A DNA stretch of 64,000 nucleotides. It comes from Streptomyces griseocarneus. GTDB taxonomy: Bacteria; Actinomycetota; Actinomycetes; Streptomycetales; Streptomycetaceae. The DNA lies in assembly GCA_003674045.1 (NCBI GenBank), contig PENC01000006.1, forward strand, positions 124,001-188,000, given 5' to 3'. The stretch's first letter is position 1, and the number at the start of each line of letters is the position of its first letter. Below the pieces are notes generated by a model. That model saw only the letters and a program-made list of their open reading frames with translations. It was not told where the DNA came from and ran no database searches. Both the position numbers and the translations under genes were made by a program. Of the stretch, positions 44,173 through 51,162 are shown one piece after another.

Positions 44173-44270
44173 GCGCCCCGTCAGGGGCGCGGGGAACTGC
44201 GCGCCCAGCCACAACGCACCGGCAGCCGCAAACGAACCCCGAGCGGCACCCCACTGGGCGCAACCCGCCA
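44173..44270 (+). repeat. Convergent-junction repeat, copy 5
   Basis: GCGCCCCGTCAGGGGCGC (44173-44190), then GGGGAACTGCGCGCCCAGCC and a tail ending in CCACTGGGCGC. It lies between the converging 63-residue gene and hupS. Confidence 0.85.
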
Positions 44271-44299
44271 AGGCACAGCGCCCAGCGAAAACGCACCGC

Positions 44300-44329
44300 G
44301 GGCCGGGCTCCCCGAAGGGAGCCCGGCCC
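44300..44329 (-). terminator. hupS terminator with UUCG loop
   Basis: Perfect 13-bp stem (44300-44312 with 44317-44329) and, on the transcribed strand, a TTCG tetraloop, about 25 bp after the hupS stop. Confidence 0.88.
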
Positions 44330-44352
44330 GGCGCATGACGCCGTCCGCTGCC

Positions 44353-45048
44353 TTACTTCTTGGCGGCGGCCTTCTTGGCGGTGGTCTTGCGCGCCGTGGT
44401 CTTGCGCGCCGGAGCCTTGACCGCGGCGGCCTTCTTGGCCGGAGCGGTCTTCTTCGCCGTCGTCTTCTTGGCGGCGGCGGCCGTGGTCTTCTTCGCGGCC
44501 GTCGTCGTCTTCTTGGCGGCGGCCTTGGTGGCCGTGGCCTTCTTGGCCGTGGTGGCCTTCTTGGCCGGTGCGGCCTTCTTCGCCGTGGTCGCCTTCTTCG
44601 CGGCCGTGGTCTTCTTGACCGCGGTCACCTTCTTGGCGGTGGTGGCCTTCTTCGCGGCCGTCTTCTTGGCGGTGGCCTTCTTGGCCGCGGCCTTGGCGGT
44701 GGTCTTGGTGCCGCCGGTCAGGCTGCCCTTGGGCGCCTTCTTGACCGCGACCTCGCCACCCTTCGGCAGCTTCTTCGAGCCGCTCACCAGGTCCTTGAAG
44801 CCCTGGCCCGCGCGGAAGCGCGGCACCGAGGTCTTCTTGACCCGCACGCGCTCACCCGTCTGCGGGTTGCGGGCGTAACGGGCCGGGCGGTCGACCTTCT
44901 CGAAGGAACCGAAGCCGGTGACCGAGACCCGGTCCCCGGCGACAACCGCACGGACGATCGCGTCGAGTACCGCGTCGACCGCGTCTGCGGCCTGCTGACG
45001 GCCACCGAGCTTGTCGGCAATCGCTTCAACGAGCTGCGCCTTGTTCAC
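44353..45048 (-). CDS. hupS: HU-family nucleoid protein with lysine-rich tail
   Basis: Histone-like DNA-binding protein of 231 residues. The first ~90 residues are a canonical HU domain (NKAQLVEAIADKLGGRQQAA, VSVTGFGSFEKVDRPARYAR, PQTGERVRVKKTSVPRFRAGQGF). The remaining ~140 are a histone H1-like tail of repeated AAKK, TAKK and TTAKK units. The HU-plus-tail architecture is that of Streptomyces HupS, which is prominent in spores. It is a single gene with its own promoter region and a strong terminator. Confidence 0.97.
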   Translation of the reverse strand: MNKAQLVEAIADKLGGRQQAADAVDAVLDAIVRAVVAGDRVSVTGFGSFEKVDRPARYARNPQTGERVRVKKTSVPRFRAGQGFKDLVSGSKKLPKGGEVAVKKAPKGSLTGGTKTTAKAAAKKATAKKTAAKKATTAKKVTAVKKTTAAKKATTAKKAAPAKKATTAKKATATKAAAKKTTTAAKKTTAAAAKKTTAKKTAPAKKAAAVKAPARKTTARKTTAKKAAAKK

Positions 45049-45069
45049 GTCTTCCCCTTCGGAGACATT

Positions 45070-45087
45070 GCTGGAATGCGTTCCAGC
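45070..45087 (-). promoter_or_regulatory. Palindrome in the hupS leader
   Basis: GCTGGAA-TGCG-TTCCAGC is a perfect 7-bp inverted repeat 22-39 bp before the hupS start. It could be an operator or an mRNA hairpin. It shares the half-site GCTGGAAT with palindromes upstream of the two cvnA genes. Confidence 0.5.
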
Positions 45088-45106
45088 CTTTTCGCACGTT
45101 AGGCAG

Positions 45107-45113
45107 ATATATA
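45107..45113 (-). promoter_or_regulatory. Possible -10 element of hupS
   Basis: TATATAT on the minus strand, about 60 bp before the hupS start, lies in a locally AT-rich stretch that stands out in this GC-rich sequence. A good -35 was not found. Confidence 0.45.
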
Positions 45114-45169
45114 CCGCAAATCAAACACGAAACGGTCTAATCACCCTTGTGCCGCAACGAACTCGACCA

Positions 45170-45415
45170 TCACGGAGTTCCGTCACGGTCGGGCTCTTCG
45201 GGGAAACGGCCCTCGTCGAGGTCGTTCATCAGCCGGTCCAGACGCTTTGCCGCGCCCGAGAGATCGTGCTTTGCCGCGGCCGTGATGGCCAGCAGCTTCC
45301 GGGACAGCGCCATCCGTACGCCCTCCGGGACTTGCAGTGCGCGCACCCGTGAGTGGGCTTGCTTGAGTTGGGCGGCGACGAGCCGGTAAAGCTCGAGTTG
45401 GCTGTCGCGTTCCAT
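45170..45415 (-). CDS. Small conserved actinobacterial protein
   Basis: An 81-residue, mostly alpha-helical protein starting MERDSQLELYRLVAAQLKQA and continuing HSRVRALQVPEGVRMALSRK. It ends with an acidic tail. Orthologues are found next to hupS/leuD in Streptomyces. No domain or function is recognised. The next gene upstream on this strand, leuD, ends with a terminator, so this gene probably has its own promoter. Confidence 0.78.
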   Translation of the reverse strand: MERDSQLELYRLVAAQLKQAHSRVRALQVPEGVRMALSRKLLAITAAAKHDLSGAAKRLDRLMNDLDEGRFPEEPDRDGTP

Positions 45416-45472
45416 GCACCGATTGTGCCATCTGAGGCGAGTTGTCGCTTCACAGGGCCTCAACAAAGCGGC

Positions 45473-45500
45473 GCGCCCCCTGTCCGAAGACAGGGGGCGC
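45473..45500 (-). terminator. leuD terminator with UUCG loop
   Basis: Perfect 12-bp stem GCGCCCCCTGTC/GACAGGGGGCGC with a TTCG loop on the transcribed strand, about 85 bp after the leuD stop. Confidence 0.88.
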
Positions 45501-45584
45501 ATCATGTCAAACCCCGGGTGAGCAGCGGAAATCCGGGTCCCCGGAAGCCTCCCGGCAGGGCCGGAAAGAAGCTTGAAATCCGTG

Positions 45585-46190
45585 TCAGGACTGGGCCGTG
45601 GCGGGCGTCGTGGAGGGCTTGTACGGGGGCCTCCGGGCCTCGAAGGCGTCGATGTCGGCCTCGTGCCGGAGGGTCAGGCCGATGTCGTCCAGACCCTCCA
45701 GGAGCCGCCAGCGCGCGTTCTCGTCAAGGTCAAAATCAGCCGTGATGCCCCCGGCCCGCACCTGCCGGGCGACGAGGTCGACGGTCACCTCGGCGGCGGG
45801 GTCGGCCTCGGTGAGCCGCCAGAGCGCGTCGACGGTCTCCTGGGGCAGGACGACGGTCAGCAGTCCGTTCTTGAGCGAGTTCCCGCGGAAGATGTCGGCG
45901 AAGCGGGACGAGACGACGGCCTTGAAGCCGTAGTTCTGCAGCGCCCAGACCGCGTGCTCGCGGGAGGAGCCGGTGCCGAAGTCGGGGCCCGCGACGAGCA
46001 CGGTGGCCCCCTGGCGCTCCGGGCGGTTCAGCACGAACTCCGGATCCTTGCGCCAGGCCTCGAAGAGCCCGTCCTCGAAGCCGTCGCGGGTGACCTTCTT
46101 GAGCCAGTGGGCCGGGATGATCTGGTCGGTGTCGACGTTGCCGCGGCGCAGCGGGACGGCCCGGCCGGTGTGCGTGGTGAAGGCTTCCAT
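45585..46190 (-). CDS. leuD: 3-isopropylmalate dehydratase small subunit
   Basis: Swivelling-domain subunit of isopropylmalate isomerase in leucine synthesis. The 201 residues include NVDTDQIIPAHWLKKV, GPDFGTGSSREHAVWALQNY and RFADIFRGNSLKNGLL, all family signatures. The C-terminal ~15 residues are a Pro/Thr-rich extension. It follows leuC after 6 bp; the two subunits are co-expressed. Confidence 0.98.
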   Translation of the reverse strand: MEAFTTHTGRAVPLRRGNVDTDQIIPAHWLKKVTRDGFEDGLFEAWRKDPEFVLNRPERQGATVLVAGPDFGTGSSREHAVWALQNYGFKAVVSSRFADIFRGNSLKNGLLTVVLPQETVDALWRLTEADPAAEVTVDLVARQVRAGGITADFDLDENARWRLLEGLDDIGLTLRHEADIDAFEARRPPYKPSTTPATAQS

Positions 46191-46196
46191 GTCTGC

Positions 46197-47630
46197 TCAG
46201 ACCCCTACGGCAGTCGGTACGGCGGATGCGTCGGGCAGGTCGGATGGGGAGGCGAGCGTGCCCAGGACGGCGGTGGCGGCGGCGACCTGGGGGGACACCA
46301 GGTGGGTGCGGCCGCCCTTGCCCTGCCTGCCCTCGAAGTTGCGGTTGGAGGTCGACGCGGACCTCTCGCCCGGCGCCAGTTGGTCGGGGTTCATGCCCAG
46401 GCACATGGAGCACCCGGCGTGCCGCCATTCGGCCCCGGCCGCGGTGAACACCTTGTCCAGCCCCTCGGAGACGGCCTGGAGCGAGACGCGCACGGAGCCG
46501 GGGACGACCAGCATCCGGACTCCGTCGGCCACGTGGCGCCCCTGGAGGACGGCGGCGGCGGCCCGCAGGTCCTCGATGCGCCCGTTGGTGCAGGAGCCCA
46601 CGAAGACGGTGTCCACGCGGATGTCGCGCAGTGCCTGACCCACCGTCAATCCCATGTAGTCCAGGGCGTTTTCGGCGGCCAGCCGGTCCGACGGGTCGGC
46701 ATAGGAGGCCGGGTCGGGCACGGCGGAGGCGAGCGGCGCGCCCTGGCCCGGATTGGTGCCCCAGGTGACGAACGGGGAGAGCTCCGAGGCGTCGACGACC
46801 ACCTCGTGGTCGAAGACGGCGTCGTCGTCCGTGCGCAGGGTGCGCCAGTAGGCGACGGCGGCGTCCCAGTCCTCACCCCGGGGGGCGTGGGGGCGGTCCT
46901 TCAGATAGGCGAAGGTGGTCTCGTCGGGGGCGATCATCCCGGCGCGGGCGCCCGCCTCGATGGACATGTTGCAGACGGTCATCCGCGCCTCCATCGAGAG
47001 CTTCTCGACGGCCGGGCCGCGGTACTCGATGACGTAGCCCTGGCCGCCGCCGGTGCCGATGCGGGCGATGACGGCCAGGATCAGGTCCTTGGCGGTCACA
47101 CCCTCGGGCAGCTCGCCCTCGACGGTCACGGCCATGGTCCGGAACGGGGCGAGCGGCAGGGTCTGGGTGGCCAGCACGTGCTCGACCTGGCTGGTGCCGA
47201 TGCCGAAGGCCAGCGCGCCGAAGGCGCCGTGGGTGGACGTGTGGCTGTCGCCGCAGACGACGGTCGTGCCGGGCTGGGTCAGTCCCAGCTGCGGTCCCAC
47301 CACGTGGACGACGCCCTGCTCGACATCGCCCAGCGGGTGCAGCCGCACCCCGAACTCGGCGCAGTTCTTCCGCAGGGTCTCCAGCTGGGTGCGGGAGACG
47401 GGGTCCGCGATCGGTTTGTCGATGTCGAGGGTGGGGGTGTTGTGGTCCTCGGTGGCGATGGTCAGGTCGAGGCGGCGGACGCCACGGCCCGCCTTGCGCA
47501 GGCCGTCGAAGGCCTGCGGGCTGGTCACCTCGTGGAGCAGGTGCAGATCGATGAAGAGGAGATCCGGCTCGCCCTCGGCGCGCCGGACGACGTGGTCGTC
47601 CCAGACCTTCTCCGCGAGTGTCCGTCCCAT
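46197..47630 (-). CDS. leuC: 3-isopropylmalate dehydratase large subunit
   Basis: [4Fe-4S] subunit of isopropylmalate isomerase. The 477 residues start MGRTLAEKVWDDHVVRRAEG. The cluster cysteines are in VFVGSCTNGRIEDLRAAA and the AGCSMCLGMNPDQL pair, and VVCGDSHTSTHGAFGALAFG is the aconitase-family substrate loop. GGAGGGA lies just upstream. It is divergent from ndgR, and an operator-like palindrome sits between them, so NdgR control is likely. Confidence 0.98.
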   Translation of the reverse strand: MGRTLAEKVWDDHVVRRAEGEPDLLFIDLHLLHEVTSPQAFDGLRKAGRGVRRLDLTIATEDHNTPTLDIDKPIADPVSRTQLETLRKNCAEFGVRLHPLGDVEQGVVHVVGPQLGLTQPGTTVVCGDSHTSTHGAFGALAFGIGTSQVEHVLATQTLPLAPFRTMAVTVEGELPEGVTAKDLILAVIARIGTGGGQGYVIEYRGPAVEKLSMEARMTVCNMSIEAGARAGMIAPDETTFAYLKDRPHAPRGEDWDAAVAYWRTLRTDDDAVFDHEVVVDASELSPFVTWGTNPGQGAPLASAVPDPASYADPSDRLAAENALDYMGLTVGQALRDIRVDTVFVGSCTNGRIEDLRAAAAVLQGRHVADGVRMLVVPGSVRVSLQAVSEGLDKVFTAAGAEWRHAGCSMCLGMNPDQLAPGERSASTSNRNFEGRQGKGGRTHLVSPQVAAATAVLGTLASPSDLPDASAVPTAVGV

Positions 47631-47720
47631 CGCTGTCCCTCCGGCCGGCGGCGTCGCCGGTGCCTGTGTGTGCTGTGGGTTGCTTGCTCTCCAGGTTGGC
47701 GGGTTCGCCGGAAAATTGAA

Positions 47721-47747
47721 CTTGCGTTTCACACTGTGAGACGCAAG
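47721..47747. promoter_or_regulatory. Palindromic operator between leuC and ndgR
   Basis: CTTGCGTTTCACA, one central base, then TGTGAGACGCAAG: arms of 13 bp with one mismatch. It lies 10 bp before the ndgR start and 90 bp before leuC. IclR-type NdgR/AreB proteins are known to bind this intergenic region in Streptomyces, so this is the probable binding site for self- and leuCD-regulation. Confidence 0.8.
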
Positions 47748-47756
47748 TATCGTGAC

Positions 47757-48485
47757 ATGGACAATTCCGGTGGCGCCTCGAGCGGCGTGGGCGTACTCGA
47801 CAAGGCGGCTCTGGTGCTGAGCGCTCTGGAGTCAGGTCCGGCGACGCTGGCCGGGCTGGTGACGGCGACCGGGCTCGCGCGCCCGACGGCGCACCGCCTC
47901 GCGGTCGCGCTGGAGCACCACCGCATGGTGGCGCGGGACATGCAGGGCCGTTTCATCCTCGGGCCGCGCCTGAGCGAGCTGGCCGCGGCGGCGGGCGAGG
48001 ACCGGCTGCTGGCCACGGCGGGGCCGGTGCTCACGCACCTGCGGGACGTGACGGGCGAGAGCGCGCAGCTCTACCGGCGGCAGGGCGACATGCGCATCTG
48101 CGTGGCGGCCGCGGAACGGCTGTCCGGTCTGCGGGACACGGTGCCGGTCGGCTCCACGCTCCCGATGAAGGCGGGCTCGGCGGCGCAGGTGCTCATGGCC
48201 TGGGAGGAGCCCGAGCGGCTGCACCGCGGCCTCCAGGGCGCCCGTTTCACGGCGACGGCGCTCTCCGGCGTGCGGCGCCGGGGCTGGGCCCAGTCGATCG
48301 GCGAGCGGGAGCCGGGCGTCGCCTCGGTCTCGGCGCCGGTGCGGGGCCCGTCCAACCGCGTGGTGGCCGCCGTCTCGGTCTCCGGACCGATCGAGCGCCT
48401 GACCCGCCACCCGGGCCGGATGCACGCCCAGGCCGTCATCGACGCGGCCGTACGGCTCACCGAGGCCCTGCGCCGCAACGGCTGA
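47757..48485 (+). CDS. ndgR: IclR-family regulator NdgR
   Basis: Transcription factor that in Streptomyces links branched-chain and sulphur amino-acid metabolism with antibiotic production. The 242 residues have an N-terminal winged helix (about 12-75: VLSALESGPATLAGLVTATG, RPTAHRLAVALEHHRMVARD) and a C-terminal IclR effector domain with AQLYRRQGDMRICVAA, DTVPVGSTLPMKAGSAAQVL and NRVVAAVSVSGPIERLT. The ATG at 47757 gives a 9-bp leader after the palindrome, so the operator overlaps its own promoter. Confidence 0.95.
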   Translation: MDNSGGASSGVGVLDKAALVLSALESGPATLAGLVTATGLARPTAHRLAVALEHHRMVARDMQGRFILGPRLSELAAAAGEDRLLATAGPVLTHLRDVTGESAQLYRRQGDMRICVAAAERLSGLRDTVPVGSTLPMKAGSAAQVLMAWEEPERLHRGLQGARFTATALSGVRRRGWAQSIGEREPGVASVSAPVRGPSNRVVAAVSVSGPIERLTRHPGRMHAQAVIDAAVRLTEALRRNG

Positions 48486-48502
48486 GCGCGGGATTCCCTC
48501 CG

Positions 48503-48530
48503 CCCTGTGAGTGCGTCCGCGCTCACAGGG
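48503..48530. terminator. Bidirectional terminator after ndgR
   Basis: CCCTGTGAG and CTCACAGGG arms with a 10-base loop. The stop codon of the opposing MEDS/ATPase gene lies inside one arm. Confidence 0.75.
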
Positions 48531-49491
48531 CTTCGGCGTCCCCGCGCCCGGCGATCCGCAGTGTGATCCTGCTCTCGCCGTCGTGGAAGCGCACGTCCAG
48601 ACAGACGCCGAGGCGGCGGGCCAGCCACAGGCCGTCCTCCGCGCCGGGGGCCGCCCCGGGCGGCACATAGCCCGCGAGGGCCGGTACGGGGCTGTCCGGC
48701 GGCCCGGGACGGCGCAGCTCGAAGACGAGGGCCCCGGGCTCCTCCCAGGCGCTCAGCGCGACGCGTGCGCCCTCGGATGCCAGCAGATGGTCCGCGGCCT
48801 CGTGGACGGCGAGCACGGCCAGGGCGGCCCGCTCGCCCGCGAGCCCCGCCGCCGTGGCCCGGTCACGGGCGAAGCGGCGTACGGCGGCCCGCTCGGCCGT
48901 CGGCCCGGCGCGGACGGCGGAGGACGGGGGCGGCGGCCCGGGCAGCGGCATCGACGCGGCGTAGTCCGCCGGGTCCCGGTACGCGGCGCAGGGCGTGATC
49001 CGCCCGCCGTCCAGCCGCGCGGGGTGCGTCGCGCAGGCGGCCTCCGCGACGCCGGGCGGCACGGTCCGCGTGTCGTACGGGCAGACCATCCACACCGGCA
49101 GCGCGGCCAGCAGCAGGTTCAGGCCCGACTCCATGCGCTGCCACTCGGCGATCTGCCGGGCGGATCTGCCCTGCCACAGCGGTTCGGCGATCATCCGCGT
49201 CCGTACGCCGGGCCGGGCCCGCCGGCCGTGGTAGCCCAGGAAGGCGGCGACCCGCTCGACGGGCCTGCGGCCGAAGTAGGCGGTCTCGGCGGTGTCCAGC
49301 GCGTGGGCGTGCCGTCCGAGCGCGGCGCGCAGCAGCTCGATGTTGGCGGGTGTGGTCGCGGCCAGGACGGGCTCCCCCGCGGCGAGCCCGGCGCGGACGA
49401 AGGGCACGGCCATCGCCAGGAACTCCGCGTCGCTGCCGTAGAGGCAGGCGTGATGGACGAAGCCTGCCGGCTCGCCGCGGTCAGCAGGCAT
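48523..49491 (-). CDS. MEDS domain fused to an RsbW-like ATPase domain
   Basis: A 322-residue signalling protein. The N-terminal MEDS (methanogen/methylotroph DcmR sensory) domain shows HHACLYGSDAEFLAMAVPFV and RAGLAAGEPVLAATTPANIE (about 12-50). The C-terminal part (about 190-320) resembles HATPase_c anti-sigma kinases: AERAAVRRFARDRATAAGL, LAVHEAADHLLASEG and EDGLWLARRLGVCLDVRFHDG. The N-box reads HEAADHLL where E..xNA is normal, so the Mg-binding Asn appears to be His. The GTG/ATG region overlaps the STAS gene by 11 bp, so the two are coupled. The effector is unknown. Confidence 0.8.
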   Translation of the reverse strand: MPADRGEPAGFVHHACLYGSDAEFLAMAVPFVRAGLAAGEPVLAATTPANIELLRAALGRHAHALDTAETAYFGRRPVERVAAFLGYHGRRARPGVRTRMIAEPLWQGRSARQIAEWQRMESGLNLLLAALPVWMVCPYDTRTVPPGVAEAACATHPARLDGGRITPCAAYRDPADYAASMPLPGPPPPSSAVRAGPTAERAAVRRFARDRATAAGLAGERAALAVLAVHEAADHLLASEGARVALSAWEEPGALVFELRRPGPPDSPVPALAGYVPPGAAPGAEDGLWLARRLGVCLDVRFHDGESRITLRIAGRGDAEAL

Positions 49492-50401
49492 GCGCGGCCC
49501 CCAGCCGGAGGCCCGGTGTGCGGTCCCAGCCGATGAGCGTGATGACGTGCAGCAGGTGCGAGGGCACCCCCGTCAGCTCGACGGTGCAGTGCCGGGCGGC
49601 GCGCGCCCTGGCGAAGGTCATCAGCAGCCTGAGCCCCGCCAGGTCGAGGAACTCCACCCCGGACATCTCCAGGCGGACGTCGCCCCGTACGGACGCGACG
49701 GACTGGAGGGCGTCCCTCAGGTGCCGGTGCGAGGCGGTGTCGACCACGCCCTCGATGCGCAGGCCCGGCGGGTCGAAGGTACGGACGACGACGAGTTCGG
49801 CGGTGCGGACGAGTGGATCCACTTCGACGCTCCTGGGATGAACCGATGCGAAGGCGTCCAGGGCCGCGGTGTCGCACCGGCGGGCATCGCACTGGCAGAC
49901 CGCCAGCGTCCCGCCGTGGTCGAACTCCTCGGCCAGCAGGGCCTCGTAGCGCAGCAGCCGGGAGGCGTCCCGGCCGTCGCACAGAGCGGTGCACAGATCC
50001 CCCGTGACGCGCAGCGCGCGGTATCCCTCGCCACGGGCCCGTTCGGCGGCGGCCCGCAGCGAGCCGAGTAACGCGGCGGGGTCGCGCGGGCCCGCGGGGG
50101 CCAACTCGCCGGACGGCTGGGCGAGGTCGGCCGGCCGGAGCACCTGCAGCTGCCCTTCGGACGCCCCGGGCAGGGCGGCCAGGCCGCACTCCCGCAGCAG
50201 TTCGCGCGGCCCGTCGGGCCCCTCCGCGTGCACGAGGTAGAGGATCTTGTGCTCCTCGGCCACACCACCCAGCAGGAAGCCCCGCAGGACCGCGGCCCGT
50301 TCCTCGTCCGAGGCGTGGAGCAGGGCCACGTGGTCGCCCGGGCGGAGCTCACCGACGGGGATACGGCTGCCCCCGCCTCGCGCGCCGTCGGTATGGGCCA
50401 T
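49481..50401 (-). CDS. MEDS domain fused to a STAS domain
   Basis: A 306-residue protein. The N-terminal MEDS domain (about 15-190) shows LRPGDHVALLHASDEERAAV and KILYLVHAEGPDGPRELL. The C-terminal STAS domain (about 210-300) shows GVVDTASHRHLRDALQSV, RLEMSGVEFLDLAGLRLLMT and PSHLLHVITLIGW. In anti-anti-sigma STAS proteins the phosphorylated residue is a Ser or Thr in the position of Leu in FLDLAG, so it cannot be phosphorylated there. It overlaps the MEDS/ATPase gene by 11 bp and is upstream of it. Confidence 0.8.
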   Translation of the reverse strand: MAHTDGARGGGSRIPVGELRPGDHVALLHASDEERAAVLRGFLLGGVAEEHKILYLVHAEGPDGPRELLRECGLAALPGASEGQLQVLRPADLAQPSGELAPAGPRDPAALLGSLRAAAERARGEGYRALRVTGDLCTALCDGRDASRLLRYEALLAEEFDHGGTLAVCQCDARRCDTAALDAFASVHPRSVEVDPLVRTAELVVVRTFDPPGLRIEGVVDTASHRHLRDALQSVASVRGDVRLEMSGVEFLDLAGLRLLMTFARARAARHCTVELTGVPSHLLHVITLIGWDRTPGLRLGAAHAC

Positions 50402-50489
50402 GCGTGGATTATCGGGCCCGGTACGTGCCCATGGAAGGCCCCACGAAAAAATGCCCCCCGCTCATGCGGGAGGCATCTTTCCTCATGTG

Positions 50490-50562
50490 TACCCCCGACC
50501 GGATTCGAACCGGCGCTACCGCCTTGAGAGGGCGGCGTGCTAGGCCGCTACACAACGGGGGC
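50490..50562 (-). tRNA. tRNA-Glu (anticodon CTC)
   Basis: A 73-base cloverleaf on the minus strand starting GCCCCCGTTGTGTAGCGG. The anticodon loop CTCTCAA is flanked by CCGCC/GGCGG and gives anticodon CTC (GAG codons). The T-arm GGTTCGAATCC is canonical. The first acceptor pair is G-U. The 3' CCA is not encoded (TACA follows). Confidence 0.97.
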
Positions 50563-50601
50563 CTGCATTGCTGCAAGTTGCAGAGCTCGAAGCTCTCTGC
50601 G

Positions 50602-50673
50602 CTGGGGTACCAGGACTCGAACCTAGACTAAGGGAACCAGAAACCCTCGTGCTGCCAATTACACCATACCCCA
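50602..50673 (-). tRNA. tRNA-Gln (anticodon CTG)
   Basis: A 72-base cloverleaf starting TGGGGTATGGTGTAATTGG. The anticodon loop TTCTGGT gives CTG (CAG codons), with the T-T mismatch at the loop base typical of tRNA-Gln. The anticodon stem carries G28-C42. No encoded CCA. Confidence 0.97.
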
Positions 50674-50686
50674 TGGTGATTAACCG

Positions 50687-50759
50687 TACCCCCGACCGGA
50701 TTCGAACCGGCGCTACCGCCTTGAGAGGGCGGCGTGCTAGGCCGCTACACAACGGGGGC
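50687..50759 (-). tRNA. tRNA-Glu (anticodon CTC), second copy
   Basis: Identical over all 73 positions to the first tRNA-Glu copy at 50490. Confidence 0.97.
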
Positions 50760-50821
50760 CCTAGCGATCCCATCCCCGCCTCCGGGATTTGATGCCCGGA
50801 TGGTGAAGAATTCTGGATCAG

Positions 50822-50894
50822 TACCCCCGACCGGATTCGAACCGGCGCTACCGCCTTGAGAGGGCGGCGTGCTAGGCCGCTACACAACGGGGGC
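50822..50894 (-). tRNA. tRNA-Glu (anticodon CTC), third copy
   Basis: Identical to the other two tRNA-Glu genes. An AT-rich spacer follows on the upstream side. Confidence 0.97.
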
Positions 50895-51000
50895 TTACAC
50901 TTCGCTTTATTTACTTTTTTCTCACCGCGTTTCCGCGGCTTTCGTGTTTCCTACTCTATCAGAAGAATTTCGTCTCGATTTTCGATCGAATTTCTTCTGG
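50895..51000. other. AT-rich spacer in the tRNA cluster with an inverted repeat
   Basis: This 106-bp stretch is strikingly AT-rich for the window and has CTTTTTT near its start. At 50961-50998, AGAAGAATTTCG is mirrored by CGAATTTCTTCT (12-bp arms, one mismatch). It probably holds the promoter or processing signals for the tRNA operon. Confidence 0.55.
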
Positions 51001-51072
51001 CTGGGGTACCAGGACTCGAACCTAGACTAAAGGAACCAGAAACCTTCGTGCTGCCAATTACACCATACCCCA
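51001..51072 (-). tRNA. tRNA-Gln (anticodon CTG), second copy
   Basis: A 72-base cloverleaf like the tRNA-Gln at 50602 but with a compensatory change in the anticodon stem: pair G28-C42 becomes A28-T42, so the stem is preserved. Confidence 0.97.
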
Positions 51073-51162
51073 CCGGAACTCGACCCTTTTGAAGGGGTCT
51101 TGCTCGGGCTTGCCCCGCTTCGTTCCGGCCTCTTGGCCTTCCCGGGCGGCGCAGGAAGAACA

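Noticed and set aside
45573..47756. Upstream extension of the ndgR frame by more than 700 codons
   Set aside because: It is antisense to leuD and leuC. The IclR domain starts right after the ATG at 47757.
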